A stretch of 64,000 nt of DNA from Pseudomonas kuykendallii (GTDB taxonomy: Bacteria; Pseudomonadota; Gammaproteobacteria; Pseudomonadales; Pseudomonadaceae): NCBI RefSeq assembly GCF_900106975.1, contig NZ_FNNU01000001.1:308260-372259 (forward strand), given 5' to 3'. Below the pieces are notes generated by a model. The model was given only the letters and a program-made list of their open reading frames with translations, was not told where the DNA came from and did not search any database. A program made the position numbers and the translations under genes. Below, piece after piece: positions 38,586 to 49,274 of this stretch. Positions within the stretch are counted from its first letter, which is position 1. The number at the start of each line of letters is the position of its first letter.

Positions 38586-38636
38586 CTGCACGTTTCCCTT
38601 TCTGGAGCGGCACGTCGTCGGCCGCCGTGGCGTTGA

Positions 38637-39347
38637 TCAGGCCTGGCACAGCGCATCGAGGGTCAGGCGCAGCATGTCGTGGAAGTCTTCCTGGCGCTGC
38701 TCGGCGCTGAGCTTCTCGCCGGTGAGGATGTGGTCACTGACGGTCAGTACGGTCAGCGCCTGCTTGCCCAACTCGGCGGCGACGCCGTAGAGCCCGGCCG
38801 CCTCCATTTCCACCGCGAGGATGCCCATTTTGGTCATGCGCTCGAACATCACCGGGTCCGGCTCGTAGAACAGATCGGCGGAGAACACGTTGCCCACATG
38901 GATGGCCTGGCCGCGCGCGTCGGCGGTCCGCACCACACGTTCGAGCAGCCGGTAGTCGGCGATGGCGGCGAAGTCGAAGCCGCCCAGGCGCTTGCGATTG
39001 ACCACCGAGTCGGTGCTCGCGCCCATGCCGATCACCAGGTCGCGCACCTTGACGTGCGGCTGGGTGGCGCCGCAGCTGCCGACGCGGACGATGCGCTGCA
39101 CGCCGAACTGGCTGAACAGCTCGTGGGCGTAGATCGACAGCGACGGGATGCCCATCCCGGAGCCCATCACCGAGATGCGCTGGCCCTGGTAGAGGCCGGT
39201 GTAGCCGAGCATGTTGCGCACGCCGTTGACCTGCACGACCTCCGACAAATAGGTGTCGGCGAGCATCTTGGCGCGCAGCGGATCGCCGGGCATCAGCACG
39301 GTTTCGGCGAAATCGCCCATTTGGGCGGCGATGTGAGGGGTCGGCAT
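38637..39347 (-). CDS. deoD: Purine nucleoside phosphorylase DeoD
   Basis: DeoD phosphorolyses purine (deoxy)nucleosides to the base and (deoxy)ribose 1-phosphate in the cytoplasm. The 236-residue protein matches bacterial hexameric [46 protein letters not shown] and the catalytic [18 protein letters not shown] and TVSDHI. It starts 1 bp after the deoB stop codon. Confidence 0.96.
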   Translation of the reverse strand: MPTPHIAAQMGDFAETVLMPGDPLRAKMLADTYLSEVVQVNGVRNMLGYTGLYQGQRISVMGSGMGIPSLSIYAHELFSQFGVQRIVRVGSCGATQPHVKVRDLVIGMGASTDSVVNRKRLGGFDFAAIADYRLLERVVRTADARGQAIHVGNVFSADLFYEPDPVMFERMTKMGILAVEMEAAGLYGVAAELGKQALTVLTVSDHILTGEKLSAEQRQEDFHDMLRLTLDALCQA

Positions 39348-39348
39348 G

Positions 39349-40590
39349 TCAGACGCCTTCGATCAATGAGGAGGAAAGAAAAGACCGTCCATGGGAGCAC
39401 GACGGCAGCTCGAAGAAATCGGCCAGGGTCTGGCCGATATCGGCAAAGGTTTCGCGCTCGCCGAGGCTGCCGGCGGCGACGCCGTTGCCCCAGGCAAGCA
39501 CGGGGATGTACTCGCGGGTGTGGTCGCTGCCCGGTGTGCTCGGATCGCAGCCGTGGTCGGCGGCGAGCATCAGCAGGTCGCCTGGCTGCATCTGCGCCAG
39601 CAGCTCGGGCAGGCGGCGGTCGAAGGCCTCCAGCGCGGCGGCGTACCCGGCGATGTCGCGGCGGTGGCCGTAGAGCATGTCGAAGTCGACGAAGTTGCTG
39701 AACACCAGGGTGCGGTCCGGCGCCTCGCGCAGCGCCTGCAGCGTGGCGTCGAACAGCGCGTCGTTGCCGTCGGCCTTGTACAGCTTGCTGATGCCCCGGT
39801 GGGCGAAGATGTCGCCGATCTTGCCCACCGCGTACACCTGGCCGCCGGCCGCGCAAAGGCGGTCGAGCAGGGTTGGCGCCGGCGGTGGAACGGCGTAGTC
39901 GCGGCGGTTGCCGGTGCGCGCGTAGCTGCCCGGCCCGTCGCCACGAAACGGCCGGGCGATGACCCGGCCGATGTTATAGGGGTCGCACAGCTCGCGGGCC
40001 AGCTCGCAGAGCGCGAGCAGGCGCTCCAGGCCGAAGTGCTCCTCGTGGGCGGCGATCTGCAACACGCTGTCGGCCGAGGTATAGAGAATGGGTTTTCCCG
40101 TCGCGACATGCTCGTCGCCGAGCTGTTCGAGAATGGTGGTGCCCGAGGCATGGCAATTGCCCAGGATGCCGGGCAGGTCGCCACGGGCGATCAGTGCGTC
40201 GAGCAGCTCGACGGGAAAACTGTTCTCGCGCGCCTCGAAATAGCCCCAGTCGAACAGCACCGGCACGCCGGCCATTTCCCAGTGGCCGGACGGCGTGTCC
40301 TTGCCACTGGAAAGCTCGCGGGCGTAGCCATACGCACCGTCGACCTCGATATCGGCACAGAAGCCCGGCGGGAATTCCCCGCCGCTCAGCGCCGCGGCAT
40401 GACCGAGACCGAGTCGCGCCAGGTTCGGCAGTTTCAGCACGCCGTGGCGTATCGCGTTGTCCGCCTCGCCACGGGCACAGGCCTCGGCGATGTGCAGCAG
40501 GGTGTTCGCCCCGGCATCGCCGAAGCGCTCGGCATCGGCACTGGCACCGATGCCGAAGGAGTCGAGGACCAGCAAGAGGGCGCGCTTCAT
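39349..40590 (-). CDS. deoB: Phosphopentomutase DeoB
   Basis: DeoB converts (deoxy)ribose 1-phosphate to the 5-phosphate. The 413-residue alkaline-phosphatase-superfamily protein has [16 protein letters not shown] (metal-binding Asp), [16 protein letters not shown] (phospho-acceptor Thr), [17 protein letters not shown] and [23 protein letters not shown]. The ATG shares a base with the deoA stop (TGATG), so translation is coupled. The product enters the DeoC reaction. Confidence 0.96.
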   Translation of the reverse strand: MKRALLLVLDSFGIGASADAERFGDAGANTLLHIAEACARGEADNAIRHGVLKLPNLARLGLGHAAALSGGEFPPGFCADIEVDGAYGYARELSSGKDTPSGHWEMAGVPVLFDWGYFEARENSFPVELLDALIARGDLPGILGNCHASGTTILEQLGDEHVATGKPILYTSADSVLQIAAHEEHFGLERLLALCELARELCDPYNIGRVIARPFRGDGPGSYARTGNRRDYAVPPPAPTLLDRLCAAGGQVYAVGKIGDIFAHRGISKLYKADGNDALFDATLQALREAPDRTLVFSNFVDFDMLYGHRRDIAGYAAALEAFDRRLPELLAQMQPGDLLMLAADHGCDPSTPGSDHTREYIPVLAWGNGVAAGSLGERETFADIGQTLADFFELPSCSHGRSFLSSSLIEGV

Positions 40591-41909
40591 CACGCCTCCA
40601 GGCACAGGCGTGAGATCAGCGCCGGCACTTCGCGTGGCTCGATGGCGACCTGGTAGGCGGCGAGCACCGCCGCGGCGGCCTGCTCGGCCTGCGCCAGATC
40701 GCGAGCATGCACCATCGCCAGCGGCCGGTTCGGACCGACGCGCTCGCCGGGAAAGGCCAGCTCGCTGAGGCCAACCGCCGGGTCGATGCTGTCCTGCGGA
40801 CGCCGCCGACCGCCACCCAGGGCGACCACCGCGATGCCCACCGCGCGCGTATCGATGGATTGCACCAGGCCTTCGAGCGGTGCGTAGACCGGCATCACCA
40901 CGGGCGCGGCGGGCAGGTAGTTGTCCGGGCGCTCGACCAGGTCCGCCGGGCCGCCGAGGGCCTTGACCATCTGCGCGAAGCGTTCCAGCGCGGCGCCGCT
41001 CTGCCAGGCCGCCAGCAGTTGCTCGCGGGCCAGCTCGGCGCTGCTCGCCAGGCCGGCGCAGAGCAGGGTCTGCTCGGCCAGTGCCAGGGTCACGTCCCAC
41101 AGGCGCTGGCTGCGCACTTCGCCGCGCAGCAGGGCGATGGCCTCTTCCACTTCCAGGGCGTTGCCCGCCGAACGGGCCAGTGGCTGGCTCATGTCGGTGA
41201 TCAGCGCGCGGGTGCGCACGCCGGCGCCGTTGGCCACCGCGACGATGCTCTCGGCCAGCGCCAGCGCATCGTCGGCCTGGGCCATGAAGGCGCCGTTGCC
41301 GACCTTCACATCGATCAGCAGCACGTCGAGGCCGGCCGCCAGTTTCTTGCTGAGGATCGAGGCGACGATCAGGTCGATGGACTCCACCGTGGCGGTGACG
41401 TCGCGGATCGCATAGAGGCGCTTGTCGGCCGGGGCCAGGTCGTTGGTCTGGCCGATGATCGCGCAGCCGACACTGGCGACCACCTCGTGCAGCCGCGCCA
41501 TGCTCGGCTGGCTGTCGTAGCCGGGAATGCTGTCGAGCTTGTCCAGGGTGCCGCCGGTGTGACCAAGGCCACGCCCGGAGATCATCGGCACGAAGCAGCC
41601 GCAGGCCGCCAGCAACGGTGCCAGCGGCAGGCTGACGAGGTCGCCGATGCCGCCGGTGGAATGCTTGTCGACCACCGGGCCGGGCAGATTCCAGCTCAGC
41701 ACCCGGCCGGAATCGCGCATCGCGGAGGCCAGGGCGATGCGTTCCTCGACGTTCATGCCCTTGAGCAGCACGGCCATGGCGAACGCCGCGGCCTGTCCTT
41801 CGCTGATGCTGAAATCGGTGATGCCGGCGACGAAGCGCTGGATATCGGCCTCGCTGAGCACCTTGCCGTCGCGCTTTCGACGGATCACTTCCTGCGGTAA
41901 CCAGCCCAT
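40590..41909 (-). CDS. deoA: Thymidine phosphorylase DeoA
   Basis: DeoA phosphorolyses thymidine and deoxyuridine. The 439-residue protein has the glycosyltransferase-family signature [57 protein letters not shown] and [10 protein letters not shown]. Its ATG shares one base with the deoC stop and its stop shares one base with the deoB start. Confidence 0.96.
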   Translation of the reverse strand: MGWLPQEVIRRKRDGKVLSEADIQRFVAGITDFSISEGQAAAFAMAVLLKGMNVEERIALASAMRDSGRVLSWNLPGPVVDKHSTGGIGDLVSLPLAPLLAACGCFVPMISGRGLGHTGGTLDKLDSIPGYDSQPSMARLHEVVASVGCAIIGQTNDLAPADKRLYAIRDVTATVESIDLIVASILSKKLAAGLDVLLIDVKVGNGAFMAQADDALALAESIVAVANGAGVRTRALITDMSQPLARSAGNALEVEEAIALLRGEVRSQRLWDVTLALAEQTLLCAGLASSAELAREQLLAAWQSGAALERFAQMVKALGGPADLVERPDNYLPAAPVVMPVYAPLEGLVQSIDTRAVGIAVVALGGGRRRPQDSIDPAVGLSELAFPGERVGPNRPLAMVHARDLAQAEQAAAAVLAAYQVAIEPREVPALISRLCLEA

Positions 41910-42685
41910 CAGTACGCTCCCCCCATAGCCGGTGCCGAGGCCTGGCCGAGCCGGCGCAACAAATCGTTCAGCAGGCTGGAGGCGCCGAAGCGCAGGTGCC
42001 GCGGAGTGATCCACTCATGCCCGTTGAGGCGCTCGGCGAGCCACAGGTAGACCAGCGCCTCGGGCAGCGTCTTCATCCCGCCGGCCGGCTTGAAGCCCAC
42101 CGCGCCGCCCGAATCGGCGATGCAGGCGAGCATGATTTCCGCCGCCTCGGCGGTGGCGTTGGTCCTGACCTTGCCAGTGCTGGTCTTGATGAAGTCGGCG
42201 CCGGCGGCGATGGCGTCCTGGCTGGCCCTGCGAATCAGCAGCGGATCGACCAGCTCGCCGGTCTCGAGGATCACCTTGAGCAGCGCGCGGCCTTCGCAGA
42301 GCGCGCTGCAGGCCGCGACCAGGGCGCTGCCGCTGGCGGCGTCGCCGGCCAGCAGCGCGTGGTAGGGGTAGACCACGTCGATCTCGTCGGCACCGTCTTC
42401 CAGCGCCTGCCGGGTCTCGGCGAGCACGTCGTCGAGCGCCGCGCTGCCGGCCGGGAAGTTGGTCACCGTGGCCACCGCCACGGCGTGCCCGCCCAGCGCG
42501 TCGAGGCTGCGCCGCGCCAGGGCGACGAAGCGCGGAAACACGCACACCGCGGCGACCGGGCCGGCCGGGGTCATCGCCTTGTGGCAGAGCTGGACGATGC
42601 GCGCGTCGTCGTCATCGTCGTTCAGCGAGGTCAGGTCGAGCAGCGCAATCACCTTGCGCGCGAGGGTTTCGTCATTGTCGGTCAT
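41909..42685 (-). CDS. deoC: Deoxyribose-phosphate aldolase DeoC
   Basis: DeoC cleaves deoxyribose 5-phosphate to acetaldehyde and glyceraldehyde 3-phosphate. The 258-residue class I aldolase contains [39 protein letters not shown], the Schiff-base lysine in FIKTSTGK and [11 protein letters not shown]. It is the E. coli-like longer form. It follows nupC by 31 bp and completes the route from deoxynucleosides to central metabolism. Confidence 0.96.
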   Translation of the reverse strand: MTDNDETLARKVIALLDLTSLNDDDDDARIVQLCHKAMTPAGPVAAVCVFPRFVALARRSLDALGGHAVAVATVTNFPAGSAALDDVLAETRQALEDGADEIDVVYPYHALLAGDAASGSALVAACSALCEGRALLKVILETGELVDPLLIRRASQDAIAAGADFIKTSTGKVRTNATAEAAEIMLACIADSGGAVGFKPAGGMKTLPEALVYLWLAERLNGHEWITPRHLRFGASSLLNDLLRRLGQASAPAMGGAY

Positions 42686-42716
42686 TTCTTATTCACACTA
42701 ATGAGCTAGGGTCGTT

Positions 42717-43982
42717 TCAGATCGAGATGAAGAAGCCGGCGATAGCCGCACTCATCAGGTTGGCCAGGGAGCCGGCGACCACCGCCTTGACGCCGAGGCG
42801 GGCGAGGTCCTTGCGCCGGTTCGGCGCCATCACGCCCATGCCGCCGAGGACGATGCCGATCGACGACAGGTTGGCGAAGCCGCACAGGGCGAAAGTGATG
42901 ATCACCTGGGTGTGCGCCGAGAGTACCGCCACGCCCCGCGCCGCGGCCTGAACCGGGTCAATCAGCTGCGCCATGTCGACGTAGGCGACGAATTCGTTGA
43001 GCACCAGTTTCTCGCCGATCAGGCTGCCGGCGGCCACCGCCTCGCTCCACGGCACGCCAAGCACGAAGGCCAGCGGCGCGAACAGGTAGCCGAGAATCAT
43101 CTGCAAGCTCAGCGCGGGGAAGCCGGCGAGCCCGCCGAACCAGCCGAGAATGCCGTTGAGCAGCGCGATCAGGGCGATGAACACCAGCAGCATGGCGCCG
43201 ACGTTGAGCGCCAGTTGCAGGCCGTTGGCGGTGCCGATGGCGGCGGCGTCGATGACGTTGGCAGGTTTCTCCTCATCCTCGAATTCCGCGTGCTCGGCCG
43301 GATCGTCCTGCACCTTCTGGGTTTCCGGAATCATCAGCTTGGCCATCAGCAGGCCACCCGGCGCGGACATGAAGCTCGCCGCGATCAGGTAGCGCATGTC
43401 GATGCCCAGCGAGGCGTAGCCGATCAGCACCGAACCGGCCACCGAGGCCAGCCCGCAGACGATCACCGAGAACAGCTCGGACTCGGTCATCCGCGCCAGG
43501 AACGGTCGGATCACCAGCGGCGCCTCGGTGGTGCCGACGAAGATGTTGGCCACCGCGGACATGGTTTCCGTGCGACTGGTGCCGAGCACGCGGCCGAGGC
43601 TGCCGCCAAACACGCGGATGATCACGCCCATCACGCCGAGGTGGTAGAGCACCGCCATCAGGCCACTGAAGAAGACGATCAGCGGCAGCACCTTGAGGGC
43701 GAAGATGAAGCTGTGGTTGCCGAACAGCTGGTGCATCAGCGCGCCGTCGTTGAGCCCGCCGAAGAGGAAGCTGATGCCCTGGTTGCCGTACACCTCGAGG
43801 TTGGATACCGCGTCGGAGACGGTGGCCATCACGCTCTGCCCCCAGGGCACGTAGAGCGCGAAGGCGGCGAAGAACACCTGGAAGGCGAACGCGCCGAGGA
43901 TCGTGCGCCAGTTGATCGCACGACGCGCCGAGGACAGCGCATAGGCGATCAGAAACAGCACAACTATGCCGATAAGGCTCAT
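42717..43982 (-). CDS. nupC: Concentrative nucleoside transporter NupC
   Basis: This 421-residue inner-membrane symporter belongs to the CNT family. Recognisable parts are NISFLFGGL-type text, [27 protein letters not shown]-like text, [33 protein letters not shown] and [13 protein letters not shown], with about ten hydrophobic segments. It imports nucleosides from the periplasm. ATG 43982 is chosen because GGGGAGTCACTGGAAC precedes it and the N-terminus fits the family. It lies between cdd and deoC. Confidence 0.95.
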   Translation of the reverse strand: MSLIGIVVLFLIAYALSSARRAINWRTILGAFAFQVFFAAFALYVPWGQSVMATVSDAVSNLEVYGNQGISFLFGGLNDGALMHQLFGNHSFIFALKVLPLIVFFSGLMAVLYHLGVMGVIIRVFGGSLGRVLGTSRTETMSAVANIFVGTTEAPLVIRPFLARMTESELFSVIVCGLASVAGSVLIGYASLGIDMRYLIAASFMSAPGGLLMAKLMIPETQKVQDDPAEHAEFEDEEKPANVIDAAAIGTANGLQLALNVGAMLLVFIALIALLNGILGWFGGLAGFPALSLQMILGYLFAPLAFVLGVPWSEAVAAGSLIGEKLVLNEFVAYVDMAQLIDPVQAAARGVAVLSAHTQVIITFALCGFANLSSIGIVLGGMGVMAPNRRKDLARLGVKAVVAGSLANLMSAAIAGFFISI

Positions 43983-44043
43983 GTTCCAGTGACTCCCCAC
44001 AAAATAAGAAACGAACGGCAGTTGGTTCTGGTTTTTATGCGGC

Positions 44044-44463
44044 TCAGAAGGCGTCGAAGGCGCCGGGTAGCAGTTGCTCCACCGTCCAGTCGCGCGCCGC
44101 CGTCTCGTCGTGCCCGACACAGAACACCGGGCAGCCCTTGTCGAGCAGTTCGACCATCACCTGGCGGCAGGCGCCGCAGGGCGAGATCAGCGCCACCTTC
44201 GGCGCATACACCAACATCGCCCGGAAGCTCTTCGGCTTCTCGCCCTGGCAGATGGCGCTGAACAGCGCGGTGCGTTCCGCGCAGTTGGTCAGCCCGTAGG
44301 ACACGTTCTCCACGTTGCAGCCCTGGATGACCGCGCCATCCGCGGTCATCAGGGCGGCGCCCACCGGGAATTCCGAGTGCGGGCACCAGGCCTTCTCGGA
44401 GGCCGCGATGGCCTCGGGCAGCAGGCGTTCGTACAACGCCTGCGATTCGCTGCTGCGCTTCAT
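44044..44463 (-). CDS. cdd: Cytidine deaminase Cdd
   Basis: Cdd deaminates cytidine and deoxycytidine to uridine and deoxyuridine. The 139-residue size and the zinc site CAERTALF plus PCGACRQV identify the small tetrameric form found in Bacillus, not the larger E. coli form. Its ATG overlaps the nucleotidase stop by 4 bp. It feeds DeoA with deoxyuridine. Confidence 0.95.
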   Translation of the reverse strand: MKRSSESQALYERLLPEAIAASEKAWCPHSEFPVGAALMTADGAVIQGCNVENVSYGLTNCAERTALFSAICQGEKPKSFRAMLVYAPKVALISPCGACRQVMVELLDKGCPVFCVGHDETAARDWTVEQLLPGAFDAF

Positions 44464-46175
44464 CGATCGCTCCCGGCCAGGCTCTCGCCGACCCTCTGAA
44501 TGCGTTGTCCGGCCTCGACCAGCCCCGCCGGCTGCCCGGCCTGGTCGCGCCCCTGCAGGTAGACGATCAGTGCTTCGAGGTCGTTGAGCCCGGTGTCCAG
44601 CCGCTGGCCTGTCTTCAATACGGTGAAGTTGTCGCCGCCATCGGCGAGGAAGGAGTTCACGGTGATCCGGTATTGCTGATCCGGCTGCACCGGTTGACCG
44701 TCGATCGTCAGGCTGTCGGCGATGACGTGCTGGCCCTTCGGCCGCGCCGCGTCCCAGCGATAGCTCAGCGACGCCGAAGGCTGCAGCGGATAGAAGCCCA
44801 TGCTGCCGCTCTGCCACTGCTGCTCCAGCAGCTCGCGCAGCTGCGCGCCGGTCAGGGTGATGATGTTCAGCGTGTTGTTGAACGGCTGCACGCTCGCCAC
44901 CTGGCCGTAGTTGACCTTGTCCTGGCCCTCCTCCAGCACCAGGTCCGTGCGCATGCCGCCGAGGTTCATCAGCGCCACCTGCGCACCGAGGGCACGGGTG
45001 GCCGCCAGTTGCGCATCGGCGATCAGATCGCCCATGGCGGACTCGCCGGCATCGTTGGTCTCGCGCTGCACCTGGCGCGCGCCCAAACGTGCCAACGGCT
45101 GGCCGAGCTGCGCCTGGCTGCGGGTTTCCACTTCCCTCTGCAGCGCGGCGATTTCCGGCGTGGCGCTGTAGCGCTGCGGATCGACCACCAGGTTCTCCGC
45201 CTTCACGTCGAGCAACTGGTGCTTGCGCGTGTCGATGGTCAGGGTGAGATGGGTCATCAGGCGGCCGAAGGAGGCGCCCTGGGTGACCAGCTTGTCGCCG
45301 ACGCGGCACAGGTAGCCCTGGTGCGTATGCGCGCTGACCACCACCTTGATCAGCGGATCGAGGCGCTTGACCACGTCGACCACGTCGCCGCCGAGCTGCT
45401 TGCAATCCGGCTGGTCGAAGCGTTCCGGGGTCTCGCCGCCCTGGTGGATGACCACCACGATGGCATCGACCTTCTGTTCCTTCAGCTCCGGCAGCAGCGC
45501 GTTGATCGCGTCCGCTTCGTCGACGGTGTACAGGCCGTCCATGCTCTTGGCACTGACGTAGGCGGAGACATCCTTCAGCGTCGCGCCGACGAAGGCGATC
45601 TTCGCGCCGTGCGCCTGTTCGATGCGGTAAGCCTGGAACACCGGCTTGCCGGTCTGCCTGTCCATCAGGTTGGCGGAGATGTACGGAAAGCTGGTGCCCT
45701 TGTAGGCCTTGTCGAACTGGCAGGCCTTGTCCGGCCGGGTCGACTCGCAACCGCCCGCGATCTGCCGCAGCAGCTCGGTCTTGCCCTGGTCCAGCTCGTG
45801 ATTGCCCACGGCAGTGAACTTCAGGCCGATCAGATCGAGCGCATCCAGCGTCGGCTCGTCGGCCCACATCGAGGAAATCGGCGGGCTGCCGCCGATCATG
45901 TCGCCCGCGCCGATCAGCAGCAGCTCCGGATCCTGCTGGCGAAGTTGCGCGACCAGACCGCTCAGCGCGCCGATCCCGCCGGCCTTCAGCTTGACCACGC
46001 CGCCCTCGGCGGCCGCATCCTGGTAGCTGAACGGATTGCTCAGCAGGTTGCCGTGGAAATCGTTGATGGCCGCCACGTTGACTTCAACCGGCGCAGTCGC
46101 CTTCTCGCAGCCGGCCAGCAGCAGCGCTGCGAGCAACAGGGACAGCGGGCGAATTGCGGTACTCGCGTGCGACAT
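44460..46175 (-). CDS. 5'-Nucleotidase/metallophosphatase lipoprotein
   Basis: The 571-residue protein is a UshA-like two-domain enzyme. It has a lipoprotein signal (LLLAALLLAGC, Cys23), a metallophosphatase domain with INDFHGN, GAGDMIGGSP, GNHELDQG, VVVIHQGGE and VSAHTHQGY, and a C-terminal 5'-nucleotidase domain (MNLGGMRTDL, QPFNNTL, ADGGDNF). All metal ligands appear intact. It would dephosphorylate nucleotides in the periplasm or at the outer membrane, giving nucleosides for NupC. GGGGAGTTCTC precedes the ATG. Confidence 0.93.
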   Translation of the reverse strand: MSHASTAIRPLSLLLAALLLAGCEKATAPVEVNVAAINDFHGNLLSNPFSYQDAAAEGGVVKLKAGGIGALSGLVAQLRQQDPELLLIGAGDMIGGSPPISSMWADEPTLDALDLIGLKFTAVGNHELDQGKTELLRQIAGGCESTRPDKACQFDKAYKGTSFPYISANLMDRQTGKPVFQAYRIEQAHGAKIAFVGATLKDVSAYVSAKSMDGLYTVDEADAINALLPELKEQKVDAIVVVIHQGGETPERFDQPDCKQLGGDVVDVVKRLDPLIKVVVSAHTHQGYLCRVGDKLVTQGASFGRLMTHLTLTIDTRKHQLLDVKAENLVVDPQRYSATPEIAALQREVETRSQAQLGQPLARLGARQVQRETNDAGESAMGDLIADAQLAATRALGAQVALMNLGGMRTDLVLEEGQDKVNYGQVASVQPFNNTLNIITLTGAQLRELLEQQWQSGSMGFYPLQPSASLSYRWDAARPKGQHVIADSLTIDGQPVQPDQQYRITVNSFLADGGDNFTVLKTGQRLDTGLNDLEALIVYLQGRDQAGQPAGLVEAGQRIQRVGESLAGSDR

Positions 46176-46193
46176 GAGAACTCCCCGGACGTC

Positions 46194-46835
46194 TCAGGCG
46201 TGCTGCAGGCTGGAAGCCTGCGCGACGACCGGCTTGGCGGCGAAAGCGGTACCCATGCCGGCACGCAGCAGGAGCATTTTCAGGTGATCGTTGATCAGCT
46301 CGAGGCGATCCTGCAGGTGGCTGTTGCAGACCAGGCCGACCAGCGCGATGGAGATACCCAGGGCGGTGGCGTAGAGCGCGGTGCCGATGCCGCGGGAGAC
46401 CTCGCCCGGATCGGACACGCCGGCTTCGGCGAGCGCCTTGAAGGTATCGATGATGCCGAGGATGGTGCCGAGCAGGCCGAGCAGCGGCGCACCGGCGACC
46501 ACCGCCTCGAGAATCCACAGGCCGTGCGAGAGCTTGCCGCGCATGGAGATGTAGATGGCCTGGCCGAGGTCTTCCAGCTCGTTGTGCGAATGCAGGCCGA
46601 CACGACCCTCGAACAGCTGGCGCAGCAACTGCAGGGGCAGGCTGTCGCGCTTGCGCAGGTCTTCGGGCAGTTCGTCGAAGCTGCGCACCTTGCTGTGCAG
46701 GGCGGCTTCCAGCTTGCGCGCCTTGCTCAGGTTGTAGGAGAAGAAAATGCCACGTTCCACGACCACGAAGGCGGCCAGCGCAGCCGCGCCGTACATGATG
46801 TAGAAGGTAATGTCGTGGAGCAGATCCATATTCAT
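46194..46835 (-). CDS. exbB: ExbB/TolQ-family proton channel subunit
   Basis: The 213-residue protein has three membrane segments typical of ExbB (first near residues 8-27; a pair in GLWILEAVVAGAPLLGLLGTILGIIDTF and GIGTALYATALGISIALVGLV). The conserved Pro and Thr of the channel region are visible. With ExbD and TonB it powers the outer-membrane receptor. ATG 46835 is favoured because GAGGTGACCCTGCA precedes it. It lies on the far side of the receptor gene from exbD and tonB, an uncommon split arrangement. Confidence 0.9.
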   Translation of the reverse strand: MNMDLLHDITFYIMYGAAALAAFVVVERGIFFSYNLSKARKLEAALHSKVRSFDELPEDLRKRDSLPLQLLRQLFEGRVGLHSHNELEDLGQAIYISMRGKLSHGLWILEAVVAGAPLLGLLGTILGIIDTFKALAEAGVSDPGEVSRGIGTALYATALGISIALVGLVCNSHLQDRLELINDHLKMLLLRAGMGTAFAAKPVVAQASSLQHA

Positions 46836-46899
46836 TGCAGGGTCACCTCTGGTCAATCAGGCGGCGGACCGGCCGGCTGGCCGGTCCTTGTTTCGGGCG

Positions 46900-49224
46900 T
46901 TAGAACTGGGCTTCGAGCGAGACCGCAACGGTCTGCTCTTCGCCGACGTTGTAGTAAGGGGTGGAAATCGTGCTGCGGTTGGTTGCCGAGTTGGGCAAAC
47001 TCGAGTTGTAGGTCGGGTTGTACTGCGCCGAGGTGAACGCCACGCTGTCCACGCCGCTCAGGTACTCGCGGTTGAACAGGTTGCTGACGGAGAGGCGCAC
47101 GGCGGCGCTCTTCATGTAGTTCTTGTTAACCGGCAGGCGGTAACCCAGATTCAGATCCACCACGGTGAAGGCCGGGATGCTCTGATCGTTGGTCATGTCG
47201 CCGTACTGATTGTCGACGAACTTGCCGATCACGTTGCCGTACCAACGCCCGTCGTCGTAGCCGAGGCTCAGGTTGAACATGTTCTTCGGTACGCCGGCGA
47301 CCTGCTTGCCCTTGGAAGGAAGCTCGTAGCCGAAGTAGGTGATGCCGTCCTGCTGCTCGGCTTCGGTGTAGGTGTACGAGGCGTAGTAGTTGAAGTTGCG
47401 CGGCAGCAGCCCGCTGAACTCCAGCTCCAGACCACGGTTCTCCACGTCGCCGACGTTGAGCATGATGTAGTCGCTGGTGGCCTGATCGCGGCTGGAGATC
47501 TGACGATTCTTGAACGTCAGGTAAAACAGCGTTGCGCTCAGCGCCATGTCGTCCGTCGCATAGCGCCAGCCCAGCTCGTTATTCCAGCTCAGTTCAGGCT
47601 TGAGGCTGGCGGAATCGCCCGAGTTGTAGAGCACGTAGTTCGGCGGCGTACGCATGGCTCGCGATACGCTGTAGAACACCGAGTTGTCGGTATTGAGCTG
47701 GTACTTGGCGTTAAAGCTTGGCAGGAACTTGTGATAGGTGGTCTCAAGCTTCTGCGGCTCGTCGTACAGGCTGGCGCGCATGTCGCCGTCACGCTTGGAA
47801 TGCTCGTAGGCGACGCCGCCGGTCAGGGTCAGGTCCGGGGTTACGTTCCAGGTGTCCTGAACGAATGCCTTTTGCGCCGGCGTGATGGTGAAATAGTTAC
47901 GTCCCTGCACCACATTGCCGTTCGCATCGCGCACCTGATTGGTGTCTTCGTAATCGGCCCACAGGTCGGCCGGGCTGCCATCCGCATTAAGCGGCACGAA
48001 GGGTTGCGACTGGCGCTGGCGGGCGCGCTCGTACCAGTAGCCAACATCGAGGGTGTGCTCGTCGTTAAGCGCCCAGCTCAGCTTGGTGTTGATGCCGGGA
48101 CGCCAGGTTTCGGTCCAGGATGGCCGGTAGTAACGCCCACTGACCGGGTCGCCGTCTGCGTTGTAACCGCCCGAGGTATTCAGGTTGCTCAGGTCGTAAT
48201 TGCCTGAGCTGTTGGTGGTGCTGTACAGCGTCGCGGGCGAGCCGAATGCACTGTAGCTACCGCCATTGCCATGGTAGTAGTACGGCTGCACGGTCAACTG
48301 AAGATCGTCGCGCAACTGGAAGCGACCGGTAACGGTGGTGCTCAGGGTTTCGAACGGGTTGACGCTGGTCTTGTAACTTGCCGTGGTCAACTTTCCGGTA
48401 GTGGGGTTGTAAGTCGGCTCGTTCGGAAAATCATAATCATGATCCGACTCGTACTGAGCCAGACTCGGCTTCACGTATTTGAAGTTTTCCTGTTTGTGGT
48501 ATTTGACCAGGGCATTGATGCTGTTGCCCTCACCGAACTTGAACATGCTGTTCAATTCGAACTTCTCGGCATCCAGATCGCCCTTACCCTTCCATTTGTC
48601 GCTATTGGTCTTGGATGCCGAGATGTAGTTGCTGAGCCCCATGTACTCGCCGGTATTCAGGCGAACGAAGGTTTTATCCAGATTGTTGCTGCCAACGGTC
48701 TGCTTTATGAATACACCGGCTTCCTTGGTCGGCGCCACGGAGACCAGACCGATGTTGCCGCCGCTCGAACCGATGTGCGGGGCATCCAGCTCGGAGGAGC
48801 CCTGAGTCAGGAAGATTTCCTCGAGGTTCTCCGAATCGCCTAGGAGGTTGGGGTACATGGAGAAGTCGCCGGAATCATTGATCGGAATGCCATCCATGGT
48901 CACGCCGATCTGGTTCGACTGCATGCCACGCATGGTGAAGGCAAAGCCGGAGAGGCCGGTGCTGTCATCGCTGGAGACGTTGATACCCGGGGTATACTTG
49001 AGCTTGTCAATACCGTTGCTGGTGGGCGACATCTTGTCCAGCGCTTCCTTGGTCACTGTGGAGCGGGCCTTTGCCGCCTCCTCCTGAACCATCTGGCCAT
49101 TGCCCACGGTCTGCCCGGTGACATTGACTTCCCCGATGTCGACCGAGTCCTGTGCAAGCGTCGATGCAGTCCAGCTGCCGCATCCGACGGTCAGCAACAT
49201 TGCGAACATTCTATTGAGCTTCAC
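46900..49224 (-). CDS. TonB-dependent outer-membrane receptor
   Basis: This 774-residue receptor has a signal peptide (RMFAMLLTVGCGSWTASTLA). A TonB-box-like DSVDIGEVNVTG follows, then a plug domain (~45-170; GVTMDGIPINDSGDFSMYPN) and a ~22-strand barrel ending in a C-terminal Phe. No siderophore or cobalamin gene adjoins it; the surrounding genes all act on nucleosides or nucleotides. The predicted substrate is a nucleotide, nucleoside or short oligonucleotide. The GTG start has GGGGGAGCTCC upstream. The 5' part of the gene is visibly poorer in GC than the flanking genes. Confidence 0.9.
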   Translation of the reverse strand: MKLNRMFAMLLTVGCGSWTASTLAQDSVDIGEVNVTGQTVGNGQMVQEEAAKARSTVTKEALDKMSPTSNGIDKLKYTPGINVSSDDSTGLSGFAFTMRGMQSNQIGVTMDGIPINDSGDFSMYPNLLGDSENLEEIFLTQGSSELDAPHIGSSGGNIGLVSVAPTKEAGVFIKQTVGSNNLDKTFVRLNTGEYMGLSNYISASKTNSDKWKGKGDLDAEKFELNSMFKFGEGNSINALVKYHKQENFKYVKPSLAQYESDHDYDFPNEPTYNPTTGKLTTASYKTSVNPFETLSTTVTGRFQLRDDLQLTVQPYYYHGNGGSYSAFGSPATLYSTTNSSGNYDLSNLNTSGGYNADGDPVSGRYYRPSWTETWRPGINTKLSWALNDEHTLDVGYWYERARQRQSQPFVPLNADGSPADLWADYEDTNQVRDANGNVVQGRNYFTITPAQKAFVQDTWNVTPDLTLTGGVAYEHSKRDGDMRASLYDEPQKLETTYHKFLPSFNAKYQLNTDNSVFYSVSRAMRTPPNYVLYNSGDSASLKPELSWNNELGWRYATDDMALSATLFYLTFKNRQISSRDQATSDYIMLNVGDVENRGLELEFSGLLPRNFNYYASYTYTEAEQQDGITYFGYELPSKGKQVAGVPKNMFNLSLGYDDGRWYGNVIGKFVDNQYGDMTNDQSIPAFTVVDLNLGYRLPVNKNYMKSAAVRLSVSNLFNREYLSGVDSVAFTSAQYNPTYNSSLPNSATNRSTISTPYYNVGEEQTVAVSLEAQF

Positions 49225-49274
49225 GGAGCTCCCCCTTTATTTAGTTCCGAGTTAGTTGTGTCGAAGGCAGTTCG

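Noticed and set aside
44505-47036. An 843-codon plus-strand open frame opposite the nucleotidase and exbB
   Set aside because: Its translation is featureless and rich in Gln, Arg and Val; the minus-strand genes carry complete catalytic motifs.
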